The notes under the pieces are model-generated. The model saw only the letters and a program-made list of their open reading frames with translations, did no database searches and was not told the origin of the DNA. From Diphasiastrum complanatum (lineage: Eukaryota; Streptophyta; Lycopodiopsida; Lycopodiales; Lycopodiaceae): a stretch of 64,000 nt of DNA. Location: NCBI GenBank assembly GCA_029204225.1, contig CM055101.1:61403340-61467339 (forward strand), in the 5' to 3' direction. Below are positions 1 through 10,987 of this stretch, one piece after another. The stretch's first letter is position 1. The number at the start of each line of letters is the position of its first letter. Made by a program: the position numbers and the translations under genes.

Positions 1-200
1 CCCTTAAACAATTTTACGGGAGGTGAAACTACATGCTTCTTCTGATTGGCTAACCTAGACTCTAAGTCTTGGTTCCTTTGATTAGTTTCAAGAAGCTTTT
101 TATCAGTGGCTTGAAGTTGTTGGTATAAAAGTTCAAGAGCATGTGTCACATTGGATGGGTTTGATAGATCAAATGATGAGTTTTCATTGGTTTGGTCCAT
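1..200 (-). CDS. Gag N-terminus, Ty3/gypsy-like retrotransposon (partial, runs off left edge)
   Basis: An open frame starts at the ATG complementary to 198-200 and stays open for 66 codons to the window edge. It begins MDQTNENSSFDLSNPSNVTH, continues with a Gln/Glu/Lys-rich, probably coiled-coil stretch (LELLYQQLQATDKKLLETNQ) and reaches a PPVKLF motif. The combination of a short acidic start, a coiled coil and a P-V-K-L-like motif is what plant gypsy Gag proteins often show just before the capsid-like domain. The body would lie to the left of the window. No LTR or PBS could be placed with confidence to the right. The frame is clean; the family call is inference from composition and motif order. 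Confidence 0.5.
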   Translation of the reverse strand, partial: MDQTNENSSFDLSNPSNVTHALELLYQQLQATDKKLLETNQRNQDLESRLANQKKHVVSPPVKLFK

Positions 201-551
201 TGGAATTGCTTGTGTGTTTTTCTATTATGCAAATACAACAACAAGTAATTTTAACTAGAATGATAGAAATGCTTCAATTCTAAAAAACATTTACTTCTAC
301 TCATTCAATACTTATTGTATGTAAGCTCAATCCAAGCCTACTTTTTGCAAGCTCAATCCAAGCTTAAGAGAAAATTACACCAAGCAATTTCCTACTTTTG
401 CCTCAATCCAAAGCAAAAATCAAAACTAATCTCTATGTAAACTCAATTAACTACTTCAAGCTAATGTTTACTTACATAAAGTTCCCATTCCAATTCCATT
501 TCCATTTGTCATTTCAAATTCAACATATATTTTCACATTTTCACTTTCCTA

Positions 552-812
552 GTTCTTCAAATCCATGAAACTAGTGACTAGAAATGGAAAACTAATGAAG
601 TTCTACGAAAACTTCACTTTTCGAATCTGTTTTTATAATTCACAGGTCTGAAAATCAAAACTTCAAAATGACAAAAAATGAAACTTCAAAAGCTTCTTTA
701 TGCATGAAGTTACACTACCTTTTCCTTCCTACATTGCCATTTTCATGAAACTAGTAGGTAGAAAGGTGTAACTAATGAAGTTTTTTCCATCAAAACTTCA
801 CTCATAGCATCC
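552..812. repeat. Imperfect direct repeat, 180-bp spacing
   Basis: CATGAAACTAGT followed by a GTAGAAA/ACTAGAAA-like block, AACTAATGAAGTT and AAAACTTCACT occurs at 563-622 and again at 743-802, exactly 180 bp apart. The sequence between the copies is not clearly repeated, so this is a dispersed pair or a decayed tandem array. Confidence 0.5.
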
Positions 813-1467
813 TCTATCTCAAAGTCCCACTTCAATTGGAGGCTACCACTCTTTGTGTACTTGAGTTAAAAAGTAGCAACAAAGAGAAATAAAAATTGCA
901 ATTGTTTGCATAACAATGGTCATCCTTAAAGTTTCAAGACCTTGACATCACATGGAACAGCTCTTGTCAACTCAGTACTGGCTGGTGGATGAACATGTTT
1001 TCATTCACATCCAAGCCCTTTAATCTCAAGCAAACATAGTAGTACATATGTTTGCATGTGGTGTAGCTTTTGCTATCAATATTTTTCTGAAAATCCATGC
1101 AAGTGCAAGATGACTCTTTAGATTCAACACTATCAATGACAAATAACTCACCTCATATAACACCCGTAGCCAGCCTTTCACTGACACGCCTTAAATGAAG
1201 CATGTTTGAAAGCTGACATGCACACCCACCTTTTAACTTTTTTAACAAAATGATATGTATTTTTCAAGGGGAAAGTTGAAAAATAATAACAATTTGCAAA
1301 ATTCAACTTTTAGTTTTTCTAAAAATCAAAGGATTTTTTTATGTATGCCTTTCATTTAATTGCCTTTACAATTCCTACTCACATTTTAGATGACAATCGC
1401 TATGTACCTTAATTCACTCCTATGATAGCAACCTCTCTCTTTGCACACAATTACACATCAGAGGATT

Positions 1468-1700
1468 GTGACGTGGATGTTGAAATCTGACATATTCTTT
1501 ATCAAAACAAACTATAGTTGGCATTTGACATGGATGTCAAAATCCGACATATGTTTAAGTCCAACGTCCACGCCATCGATCTGAGGCAAATGAAAATTTT
1601 GACAAGACGTGCTACTAAAAGTAGACTTGAATCTAACGTCCACATAGGACATCGATTTGCGACATCCATGTAGGACGTCAGAGTCCAACGTCTAGTTGGA
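1468..1700. repeat. Degenerate short repeats with ACGTC and GACAT cores
   Basis: A 28-bp block of the form GACRTGGATGTYRAAATCYGACATAT occurs at 1468-1495 and 1529-1556. Several AACGTCCACR and GACATCCATG-like words follow up to 1700, partly in inverted order. No unit is regular enough to call a clean array. Confidence 0.4.
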
Positions 1701-1866
1701 TGCCAGCGCCAACCATCTGGTTTGGTTGTCCGGCAAGCCGACTTTGAATAGGTGTTGTATTGCGATGGATGCTACGGCCATTGATTTCGACGGCCTTGTT
1801 CTGACTTGTTTTGTGATGCCCGCAACGAACAAAAAAAATAAATTAAACCTGTGATTATTTGGCGCA

Positions 1867-2337
1867 ATGATGTCAAAAATCGCGGTGGGTGTTGTAGTGG
1901 CACTCCCTATTGACATGTCATTGTGTGTCCAATGGAAAAATGCATTATGCAAATTTGATGCAAATGATGTATTCAACAAAATCTTGGTGAAAATAAGACA
2001 TGCCTATGAAAGTAGCTCTAACGAGTTAGAGAGTTGGATAGCTTGGTGGAAAAGTAGAATGCATCGATGGAGAAAATTTGGGTATGTATTTTAATGTCAT
2101 TGTGAAATAGCATATGTGGTTGCTCAGTCCTGACAATCGTATTTGTTGTTGTAGATGATGGATGACGAGGATGAAGCATGCATGCCTACAACCAATCTGG
2201 CTAAAGTTGTCCATAGTGTATGGAAGAGGGAGGATAGCCAAAGCACAAAGGGGACACTATATAAGGTAGCTGTGGGTAGAAGACAAACTCATGAGAATGT
2301 GGAGTTTCACTTGTTCGCAAAGTCATGGCAATACTAA
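1867..2337 (+). pseudogene. Decayed two-exon ORF of unknown family
   Basis: Two adjacent frames, 1867-2094 and 2155-2337, are separated by a stretch with good splice signals: donor GTATGT at 2082 and a T-rich acceptor ending TTGTTGTAG at 2154, giving a 73-nt intron. The upstream part reads ...ELESWIAWWKSRMHRWRKF, rich in Trp; the downstream part opens MMDDEDEACMPTTNLAKVVH. The DEDE..C.PTTN..E/K..H pattern resembles a conserved block in transposase-like plant proteins, from memory and with low certainty. Reading frames of the two parts do not match across the predicted splice (off by one), so this is either a pseudogene or a wrong exon model. Confidence 0.3.
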
Positions 2338-3487
2338 AGTGCCATGAGAGTCCATCGACATACATTTTGTCAAGTCAATTTGAAAAACTTTGAGTTATCA
2401 TTTCTAATCGTGGCTTTGCTTCCACAATAGATGACCTTAAACCATTTTACATCAAAAATAAAGTATTTGTCATTAGTCTCATAGTTGACTTCATAAATAT
2501 GGTGCAATGTGTTGACATAGTTGTATACACATAAGACTAAAATAATATATACAATATATGCTATTGTATGACTTCGTATCTATAGATTTAGCATGAAAGA
2601 TAACAAGTAGTATTCATAGAAGCGGCAAACTAATTATTCACAAGCATTCTCCATTAAAAAAAACTATTGAAATCAATGGTTGTTGATAGCTCAGGCAAAT
2701 CTCCAATACAAAGTTGGAACTCCCCTACAAAGAGCTCATGATTGACTAATAAAATGCCTTAGTGGCTATTTTTACTAAGCAAAAGCTACCTTTCTTCAAT
2801 TCACTAGGATAGAAATATGAAGATTCGAATATTAGGCCCAAATTAGGAACCATGTAAAATATTGTTTTGGGGCCTGCCATATATAATGGAAAGTCCATCG
2901 TCAAAAATAGAGAAATATGGACTATGTGTATCCTTAACACTACCCAATTTGAAAAACATTGCCTTCAATGTGGGGCTCAAAAAATGACTCAATCCTAGAA
3001 GGGCTTTAAGCAATAGTTGTGGTAATAGCCAATCATAAACAAATGTGAAAACAAACAAACTATAAAAAAGAATATTTACCAATGGAATTGTTGAAGAAGA
3101 AGACATAAGTTTTTATAAGAAGTATTCCAAAAGAAGCACATCAAAATCCACAAAGCACAATACACCAACTATAAATCATGTTGTATATATATTGCCAATG
3201 TAATGGTCATCATGATACTATTGTTAAACAATAAGTCGATGTAAATGCAAGACATGTTGAATAAAAAACAATGTTTTAAGTCACTCAAGACACGTTCATA
3301 GCCCAAAAATGTCATAAGGAAGTGCCATCATGTAAGATCCCAACAAATGAGATATCCAAAGCCACTCGAATGCCCACAAACACCATAGAAAAATGAATAT
3401 GCGGCAACCATTCTAGTTCTTGATTATTCTTGGGTATTCCAAGCATCAAGAAATGGGTGTTTCTTGATCCTTGGGCTGCTAGAGTGC
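2338..3487. other. AT-rich intergenic stretch
   Basis: No coding similarity, LTR ends or repeat array seen. Overlapping minus-strand frames at 2746-3106 are hydrophobic but give no recognisable motif. Confidence 0.4.
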
Positions 3488-3856
3488 TGTTAGGAATCTA
3501 GTTTTCCTGTTTCTTGTTTTCTTGATTGAGTAGCTTAATCTTGTCTTTGTTTGTTTCTTGATTTTGGTAGATAAATTGTAATATGCTCCCTGTTTCAGAA
3601 CGTCGATCTTAACCGAGCTAGGACTGGTTGCATGGCTTGTTTATGCATGTAGCTGAGTAACGAATCTGACCACTCTCCACTAACAGGCTGGGGAATACTC
3701 ATTGTAATCTGAGAAAATGCTTCTACTTGGAAACCGTTCTAATAAGAAGATCAAACCGTAAAGAACCGTAATCTACAGAAGTAACAAGAAGAAGAAAGAA
3801 CAAACGAAGAATGGTAAAGAAAATCGTGTTCACAGGTTCAGTGGAATATGTGAACA
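3488..3856 (+). mobile_element. Candidate 5' LTR of a gypsy-type element
   Basis: The 369-bp stretch begins TGTTAGGAATC and ends GTGAACA, giving TGTT/AACA inverted ends, and is followed two bases later by a TGGCGCC primer site. That arrangement is the usual 5' LTR-PBS order of plant Ty3/gypsy elements. No second LTR copy was found in the window, so the element is truncated or its partner lies outside. Confidence 0.5.
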
Positions 3857-3858
3857 TT

Positions 3859-3869
3859 TGGCGCCATTC
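3859..3869 (+). other. Primer-binding site (TGGCGCC type)
   Basis: TGGCGCCATTC lies immediately downstream of the LTR end at 3856. The first seven bases match the TGGCGCCGTTGCC site widely used by plant gypsy elements; the rest is diverged. Confidence 0.5.
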
Positions 3870-3956
3870 TATAGCTACGCAGACACTAAACCAAGCCACA
3901 CCTTTTTGATCTGTGCTGCAAAACCATCACTCTAAGGTCTTCCACATGTTTCATTA

Positions 3957-4640
3957 CAGAGCTCGCCACTTTGGTCCTGATCGACGTGTAGCTCAATTCT
4001 CGACCGAGGCTTCACGCTCATTACCAAGCCGAGCTCCATGACTCTTGTCTGGATCGGACAACCACACACCAACTCTCGACCGAGCCACTACTTAAAAAAA
4101 TTCTGCCATGTTTAGAGTTACACCTCAACCGACACTCATCGATCAGATCTCGACCGGGCCTTTTACAGACCTTCCATCGCAACTCAACCGATGCTTTCTG
4201 TTAAATCTTGATCGAGGGCTTCCTGTTAAATATCAACTTGAGCCTTAAGTCCTAATATTGACCGATGCATTCTGTCCCATCTCAACCGAAGCACTTGCTT
4301 AAATCTCAACCGGGGCCAAAGTGCTCCTTCAAATCTCAACCGGAGCCGAAGCGCTCTTTCAAATCTCAGCCGAAGCTGAAGCGCTCTTTCAAATCTCACT
4401 GGAGCCGAAGCTCTCCTTTAAATCTCAACTGGAGCCAAAGCGCTCCTTCAAAACTTAACCGGAGCCGAAGCGCTCTTTCAAATCCCAGCCGAAGTCCATC
4501 GCTCAAATGTCGACCGAAGAGATTCTGGGTCCAATCTCAACCAAAGAGTTTTTTCAATTTTTGACCAGAGATTCTGGGTCCAATCTCGACCAAAGAGATT
4601 TCTCATAATCTCAACCGGACCAGATCCACATGAACCACAA
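3957..4640. repeat. Minisatellite of about 30 bp, ATCTCAACCG type
   Basis: The best region (about 4285-4500) has six to seven near-regular units of 29-30 bp, consensus AATCTCAACCGGAGCCGAAG followed by CGCTCTTTCA. On both sides the same word (TCTCAACCGA / TCTCGACCGA) recurs with shorter, degenerate spacing. A 30-bp unit is a multiple of three, so every frame can stay open and produce repetitive Lys/Ser/Pro-rich translations; these are not taken as genes. The array lies just downstream of the LTR and PBS at 3488-3869, as untranslated tandem repeats of large plant gypsy elements sometimes do. Confidence 0.75.
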
Positions 4641-4699
4641 GCTACACCGTCGTAAACAAGAGCAACTACACGAGCATCCAAGAGATCACCTTCCACTTG

Positions 4700-4930
4700 C
4701 ATCTGCTTTAAGCCGTAACGACCGCATTACAACCTTATCGACAGCATTACAACCGTAGGGTCCACTCTTGAACCATAGTGACCACTTTTGAACCATCACA
4801 ACCGCATTCAACCACAAACAGCTCGCATTCCAATCGTAACCACATTGATCCGTAGTAACTCCCCTGAACCGTCGCAACCGCAAACAACCGCATTCAACTG
4901 TCTCCGTCCTTGAATCGTAGGGACCACAGT
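4700..4930. repeat. Second minisatellite, ACCGCATTC / CCGTAGTGACCAC type
   Basis: Words such as ACCGCATTACAACC, ACCGCATTCAACC and CCGTAGGGTCCAC / CCATAGTGACCAC recur about every 20-30 bp. The unit differs from that of the neighbouring array but has similar base composition (C- and A-rich on this strand). It ends directly at the LTR that begins at 4936. Confidence 0.6.
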
Positions 4931-4935
4931 CAAAC

Positions 4936-5604
4936 TGTGCAAAAAGTACAAAAAGGACCAAGAGTGGATCCTAATCTGATCCTCAAGAGGGATTGGTTGT
5001 CAGATTACTTGATCTATCAATCTACTTCAGATTAAGATCAATCTAGATCAATTCTAGACACAAAATCCTAACAAGAACGATCATTAATTGAAGGTAAGTG
5101 TACTTTATGGTTTCACACATGTGAAACACTGTCTGAGTACGGACTCCAACCTGAAAATCAAGTACACATTGATAGAACCTCAAAACAATCAAAACAAATG
5201 TAGACAAATGGAGAGAATCACTCAAAATTGCTTCCAAAACCAAGATTGGTGTCTCACATTGATTATGGCCAAATGTGGCTCTATATATACAATAAGTGGG
5301 AGCTCGTGGTATTGATCATCCCTATGATCCCACATGTGTGAAGGTGCTTTGTCATATGATGATTCATCATGCAAAACTGACACTTGGACAAAACCTTTTA
5401 TTTTGAGCACTTTTGGTCCATTTTCCTTCTATATGGAGATCTACTTGGAAATCTTCTAGAAGTCAAAATTCGCCTACTTCAGCTTATTCCACACATGTGA
5501 GCTGTCCTCTACACATGTGATATGACACCTAACCAAAGGATGTGGCTCATGCAATCAATAGATTGATGCCATGTGTCATATGTCTAGAAAACTAGTTTTT
5601 GGCC
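4936..5604 (-). mobile_element. Truncated copia LTR, same family as 20460-21263
   Basis: Starts TGTGCAAAAAGTAC and matches the LTR at 20460 over about 670 bp, including GGACCAAGAGTGGATCC and AACAAGAACRATCATTAATTG, then breaks off after TTTTTGGCC at 5604. The remaining roughly 135 bp (the U3 end) are missing and gypsy pol sequence follows directly. It contains several CACATGTG palindromes. The family runs in minus orientation. Confidence 0.8.
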
Positions 5605-7170
5605 TAAAAACTTGTTTATCACTTCACCCCGTAAAATATTTTTCCGGTATGAGAGAACGTATATTTCTGGGTCACAAAATATCCAACAAAGCTATTGAAG
5701 TCGACAAAGATAAAGTCAAAGTTATCAAGAATCTATTGATACTAAAGAATCTATGTGAACTAAGGGGTTTCCTAGGACATGTGGGTTATTATCGAAGATT
5801 TATTCAGAATCATGTCTATATTGCTGCAGCTTTGGCACAGTTACTTAAGAAGCAAGTTGCTTGTATTTGGATGGTAGCACAACATAGAGCATTCGAAGAA
5901 CTTAAGCATAGATTGATTATTGAGACCACCTAACTGGACGAAACTATTTCATTGTTATGTTGATGTGTCAGCATTTGCTATTAGTGTTTGTCTAAGTTAG
6001 AAGAACAGAAGAAAGACCATCCAATATACTATGCTAGCCGCTAGCTTAGTGCCTCGGAGAAAAATTATTTGCAACAAAAAAGGAAGCTCTTGGAATGATT
6101 TTTACTGTAAAGAAATTTTGGCATTATTTGTTGGGATATGTATTTATATTCCATGTTGACCATTATGCTTTGAAGTATCTTGTTAATAAACTTGATTTAT
6201 CTAGACGAATAGCTCGTTGGGTTTTGTTGCTACAAGAGTTCACTTATCAAGCTGAGCTTTGTCAAGAAAAGTATCATACTAATGCTGATTATCTTTCAAA
6301 GGCTAGTATGAGAAAGACTGAAAAACCGTTGAATGATGACTTTTCTAATGAAAATTTATTCGAGATATTTTCTACAAATTCTTTATATTCTGACATTATT
6401 ATTTATCTTAAGGATCATATATATCATGACAGATATGATTTGGAGAAGAAGACAATATTTTAGTATAAGGTTGCACTTTATACTATCATTAACAATGTTT
6501 TGTATAAGCTTGGTGCAGATCATCAGCTAAGAAGGTGTCTTGAAGTGGAAGGTATTCCAAAGGTTATTCAAGCTTTACATTTCGAAGACACTGGTGGATA
6601 TTTTGCTTTGAAGAACATTGTTAATAAGATTATGACCGCCAAGTATTGGTGGCCTATCATGTTCAAGGATGTTTCTGTTTATATTAGATCTTGTGATCCA
6701 TGCCAGAGATTTGATAAACCAACCAAAATCATGAATTGGCCGTTGACGCCAATCATTCCACTTGCATTATTTGAGAAGTAAGGGATTGATTTTGTCGGAC
6801 CAATCAAGCTAGTTACTTGACACACAAAGTGTCGATATATTTTGGATGCAACGGATTATGCAATGAAGAATGTTGAAGCGGAAGCGACGAAACAAAACGA
6901 TGCAAAAAATGTCGTTACTTTAATCAAATCCTTAATAATACATTATCGGTGTCTTCTTGAATTGGTTAATGATCATGGTTCTCATTTTCTTAATGACATG
7001 ATTCGACTACTTACAGCATATTTTTTGATCAAACACAGAAAGACAACCCCTTATAATCCGAAAGCCAATGGATTAACTAAAAGAGCAAATGGAATACTAT
7101 GCAAGATCCTTAACAAAAATACTGTTGCACATGCCTTAAACCATTTTGAGTGTCTGATCTAGATAATCTT
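5605..7170 (+). pseudogene. Ty3/gypsy pol fragment: end of RT, RNase H, integrase
   Basis: The frame from about 5606 to 5930 carries the C-terminal RT signature (FLGHKISNKAIEVDKDKVKV, then RGFLGHVGYYRRFI). RNase H follows (VDHYALKYLVNKLDLSRRIA, 6095-6300), then an integrase zinc-binding motif (YWWPIMFKDV...CDPCQR, about 6640-6710) and an integrase core (first catalytic Asp of ATDYA at 6854; NDHGSHF near 6970). The position normally holding the catalytic Glu reads NGLTKRAN, so Lys replaces it. Stops and frame changes at about 5933, 5998, 6463 and 6780 show it is dead. RT catalytic motifs are absent because the fragment begins after them. It is fused on the left to a truncated copia LTR and on the right to copia gag. 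Confidence 0.9.
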
Positions 7171-7179
7171 GTTTTTCAA

Positions 7180-10046
7180 TAGGAAGGTAGCACATCCTTG
7201 AAAATACCTATAGTGAAAGAGAGCAGCAACATTAAGTCTGATTGGAACAAGCTCAAACATATTGTTGTCCAATAACTAAGAAGTCTTCAAATAATGACAC
7301 CTCTGGGAGGATATCTTCTAGAAGCAAATGAAAGACTAAATACTTCTAATTACTCAATTTGGAAGTTTAGAATGGAGTCTATTTTAATACTCAAGGACGT
7401 TATGGACATTGTGCTTGGTATTGAGAAGGAGCCTCAAGCACAACTTGAAATACCAAAGTACAGGAAGAGAGCTAGAATGGCTCTACATTTCATTAAGATG
7501 AATGTATCTAATGAAATTTTGAGAGAGATAGATCTTGCACCACAGCTAAAGATGCCTGGGATGCACTTAAGTCCATCTATGAAGCAAAGAATACTTCTAG
7601 AATACTCACTCTAAAAAATCAGTTTTTTCAAAGTTTTCAAAGAAGTGAGGAGAGTGCATCAAACTATGTTCTGAGAGTAAAAGATCTTCATAGGGAGCTT
7701 TCTTATGTTGGTATTACCATTAATCAAGATGAGCTAGTACAAGTCATTCTAAATGGCTGAAAAGATGACTATGATAATCTTGTCCAATCCTTTGCGATTA
7801 AGGAGGAGTTGCCTAATTTAGAAACTCTCCAAGGAATTCTCATCTTTGAAGAAGCTAGGCAAAGTTATAAACTCTCTAGGATGAACAAACTCGAGCATGG
7901 TGGAAGTGCCAAAGCCCTCTTTGTCAAGTACAAGCATAAAGGAAGGAGCAAGAACCAGTTTTCTCAAGCATCCAACAAAGACAAAGCCAAGGATCGAGAA
8001 AAAGACGGTGAAGAGGATGATTCATCTCATCCTTCTACTTCAAAGACCAAGAAGAAGAAAGTGAACTGTTTTATTTGTGGCAAGAAGGGGCACTATGCCT
8101 CTAATTGCTTCAAGAAAAAAAACCCAACTCAAGCAAGCAAATCTCTCCAAAGAGATTGAAGAAGATTTTGTTGCAAGTGATGGAGAAGGATCACTCATGG
8201 TGTCAAGTTTTTCTTCATCACCTTTCAAGAAAGATGGAGCTTGGTACATAGATAGTGGATCTTCTTCACATATGTGTTGTTCAAAGGAGTCTTTTGACTC
8301 AATTGTCCCTTACAAAAGGAGTTAAGAGATCTATTTACACTGCAAATGATCATGAGTGCTCTATTGAAGGAATTGGCAACATTCCATTGAAACTTGCTTC
8401 TTCTAAAGTTCTTTCACTTTCCAATGTTCTTTTTATTCCTAAACTTACACAAAACTTGATTAGTGTTGGAAAGTTGCTTGATAGTGGTTGTGATGTAAAG
8501 TTCAATTCCAACACTTGCTTTATCAAGAAAAATGATGAGGTCCTAGCTAATGGATCTAGATATGGTGGAACTTTCAAGTTGACTTCTTATGAGAATGCAA
8601 ACTTTTGTGAAGTTGCTCTTTTATCTAAGGAGGAGTTGTGGCATAGAAGGTTGGGGCATCCTAACTTTAAATCTATGTCTTATATGGTCAAGAAAGAGAA
8701 GGTTGTTGGCCTCCCAAAATCACTTTCCAAAGATTTCAAGCCTTGTGAGGCTTGTGCTATTGCAAAATCACATAGAAAGCCATATCAAAAGTCTTTTATC
8801 AAGACTACTCATCCTTTGGCCATCTCAAAATGGAGTTGTTGAGAGAAAAAATCGATCTTTATGTGAATGTACCAAAGCAATCCGAGTGAAGCTCCTTTGC
8901 CTATTGAATATTGGGGTGAAGCAATTAATTGTGCAAACTATTTGTGGAATAGATTACCTCACAATGCACTTGCTGGAAAATCATCATATGAAGCCTTGTT
9001 TAAGAAGAAACCTAAGGTAGATCAGCTTAGAATTTTTGGATGTGCTTGCTTTGTTCATATACCCTTGGAAACAACGAAAATAGATGATCCTAATTCTATC
9101 AAAGAGATCATGGTTGGATATTCATCCAACGAGAAGGCTTAAAGAATCTATGTTCCCTCTACCTCAACTAAAATGGAGAGTAGGGATGTTATATTCCATG
9201 AGGATCAAAAATACATTCTTGAGGAGGCCGAGTTCAAAGATTCTCAAAAAGATACTCCAATCATCACCCTTGAAGACTATCATGGAGAGATGGGGCCGAG
9301 AATTGAGGAGGAGTCACCTCGAATCTTTTCACCAAGGAGGTCTCAAAGAGAAAGATCCGAGCCTAGGAGGCTTACATATGAAGATAGAGGCAAGCAAGTG
9401 AAACTCAACTCCACTAATTGTGCTTATTTTATTTCACATGAGGAGCCAAAGGATGTATATGATGCACTCAAATCAAAGGAATGGTTTCTTGCCATGAAGG
9501 AGGAATATGATGCTTTGATAGCCAACAAGACATGGGAACTTGTGGATCTTCCATCCAACAAGCACACCATTGGTTGAAAGTGGATTTTTTGAGTCAAGTA
9601 TAATCAAGATGGCACAATCAACAAGTACAAGGCAAGGCTTTCTACAAAGGGTTTTGCTCAAGTTTATGGAGTTGATTATGAGGAGACTTTTGCTCCAGTT
9701 GCAAAGACGGTATCAATTAGAATCATAATTTCTATTGCTTGTTTTTTCAATTGGCAAGTTCTTCAACTAGATGTCTCTAATGCATTTTTGAATGGATATT
9801 TAGAAGAAGAAATTTATAGGGATCAGCCTATTGGGTTCATCCATGACAAAGACAAAGTTTGCTTGCTCTTCAAAAGTCTATATGGACTAAAGCAAACTCC
9901 AAGGTCGTGGTATTCTCAACTTAACACCTTTCTTGAGTCACTAGGATTTAATCTTAGTACCTATGATCCTTCCTTGTATGCCAAGTTTTTTGATAGAGAT
10001 ATTGTCATCCTTCTCATTTATGTTGATGATATCATTCTAACAGGAA
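7180..10046 (+). pseudogene. Ty1/copia gag-pol, 5' part (copia A)
   Basis: Gag begins at 7294 (MTPLGGYLLEANERLNTSNY) with the N-terminal pattern of copia Gag and has a CX2CX4HX4C zinc knuckle (CFICGKKGHYASNC, 8067-8108). The protease motif WYIDSGSSSH is at about 8242-8271 (Asp codon 8251). The pre-integrase motif WHRRLGHPNFKSM is near 8639. Integrase then jumps from the end of the CXXC block straight to NGVVERKNR at about 8820-8850, so the region holding the first two catalytic Asp is deleted (about 300 bp by comparison with the copy at 15030). RT follows from 9570 with YVDD at 10019-10030. Frameshifts or stops occur at about 7614, 7760, 8157, 8325, 9140 and 9577. The frame is cut at 10046 by the insertion at 10052 and resumes at 13301. 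No 5' LTR is present. Confidence 0.92.
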
Positions 10047-10051
10047 GTTGT

Positions 10052-10345
10052 TGTGAAAAATGGAAAAATTATGCTTGGTCAAGGCCAAATCTATGTATAT
10101 AGGATGATTACACATGTGTAGAGCTTGTTCCCACGTGTGAAATAATTGTACTTTTTATGTAGTACAATCATATAGCTTGTACATGTAGTTTAAATCAAGT
10201 TCTATTGGCTAAAAAGGCCAAAATCATGTTTTTTAGTCATATGCCACATGACATCAATCTAGAGATTAACAAGCTCCACACATGTGTAATTATCTTATAT
10301 ACATAGATTTGGCCTTGACCAAGCATAATTTTTGCATTTTTCACA
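10052..10345. repeat. Palindromic LTR: 78-bp inverted arms
   Basis: Bases 10052-10129 are the reverse complement of 10268-10345 with 4 mismatches in 78. The 138-bp loop (10130-10267) is LTR sequence present once here and matching the 5' LTR at about 13085-13225 in reverse. Read outward from the polypurine tract, the LTR gives U3 bases 1 to 78, then switches strand and runs from about base 216 back to base 1. The outer end is therefore TGTGAAAAATGG, a U3 terminus, instead of the expected U5 terminus. Confidence 0.88.
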
Positions 10346-10468
10346 CTCCTCAAAAATCTAGCTTGATAAAAAACATGATGATCTTGAACTTGACTCCATG
10401 GGCTGAATTGGTCTTTGCTGGTTCAAAAAGTGTGTAGATCAGCCAATGAGCTTGATGTTGATCCGAAA

Positions 10469-10987
10469 TCACCATATCCATGATAGTGCTTCTTTGATGT
10501 TGACATCTTTGATGAATTTGAGAGCTTTGCACCACCCTAGCACCTCCAAAATTGATTCCTTCCAAATTTCATGTAGATGCTTGACCTTGAGGCTTGCTCC
10601 TTCTTCATGTGCATGCTCATCCATGAGGAAATAAAGATTTCTTCTTGTCTTATTAGGATCACAAACATCACATGAGATATGCTCCTCTTTCCCTTGAAAT
10701 GTGAGCCACATGGGCTCAACCATGTTTCTTGAGATTCTTCTTGGAATCACAACTTGAGAAGATCTCTCCTCCTCAATCCTTGGCACACTTGAACCTTGAG
10801 ATGACTCCTTAAGATCCTCTTCATGATGCTCCTTCTTGATGGAAATCCAAGACCCCCATGTCTCATAATGATCACAACAACCATGACCATATAATATGCA
10901 CTTTCTATGATTATCAAGATTACTTATGCTAGAAACATAAGTCCAAAAATCACCACAACTTGGCGATTTTTCTAATATTGAAATCAA
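10469..10987 (-). pseudogene. Remnant frame in nested element with copia inter-domain linker
   Basis: A 172-codon frame in the element's orientation. Its middle (SSVPRIEEERSSQVVIPRRI and nearby EPMWLTFQGK) resembles the charged, Arg-Arg-containing linker between integrase and RT in the copia elements of this window (compare RRSSRARVEPSRLTYLGK at about 32490). Neither flank shows a catalytic domain. It is best seen as captured or decayed polyprotein sequence retained in a non-autonomous element. Confidence 0.5.

Larger units (their letters stand above)
201..1866. other. AT-rich stretch without recognisable gene
   Basis: No frame in either strand gives a recognisable protein. The left part may be the 5' leader of the Gag at the left edge. 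It contains two short imperfect repeat groups listed separately (552-812 and 1468-1700). Confidence 0.5.

Noticed and set aside
4265-4564. 99-codon Lys/Ser/Pro-rich repetitive frame
   Set aside because: The 30-bp minisatellite keeps all frames open; no other evidence of coding.
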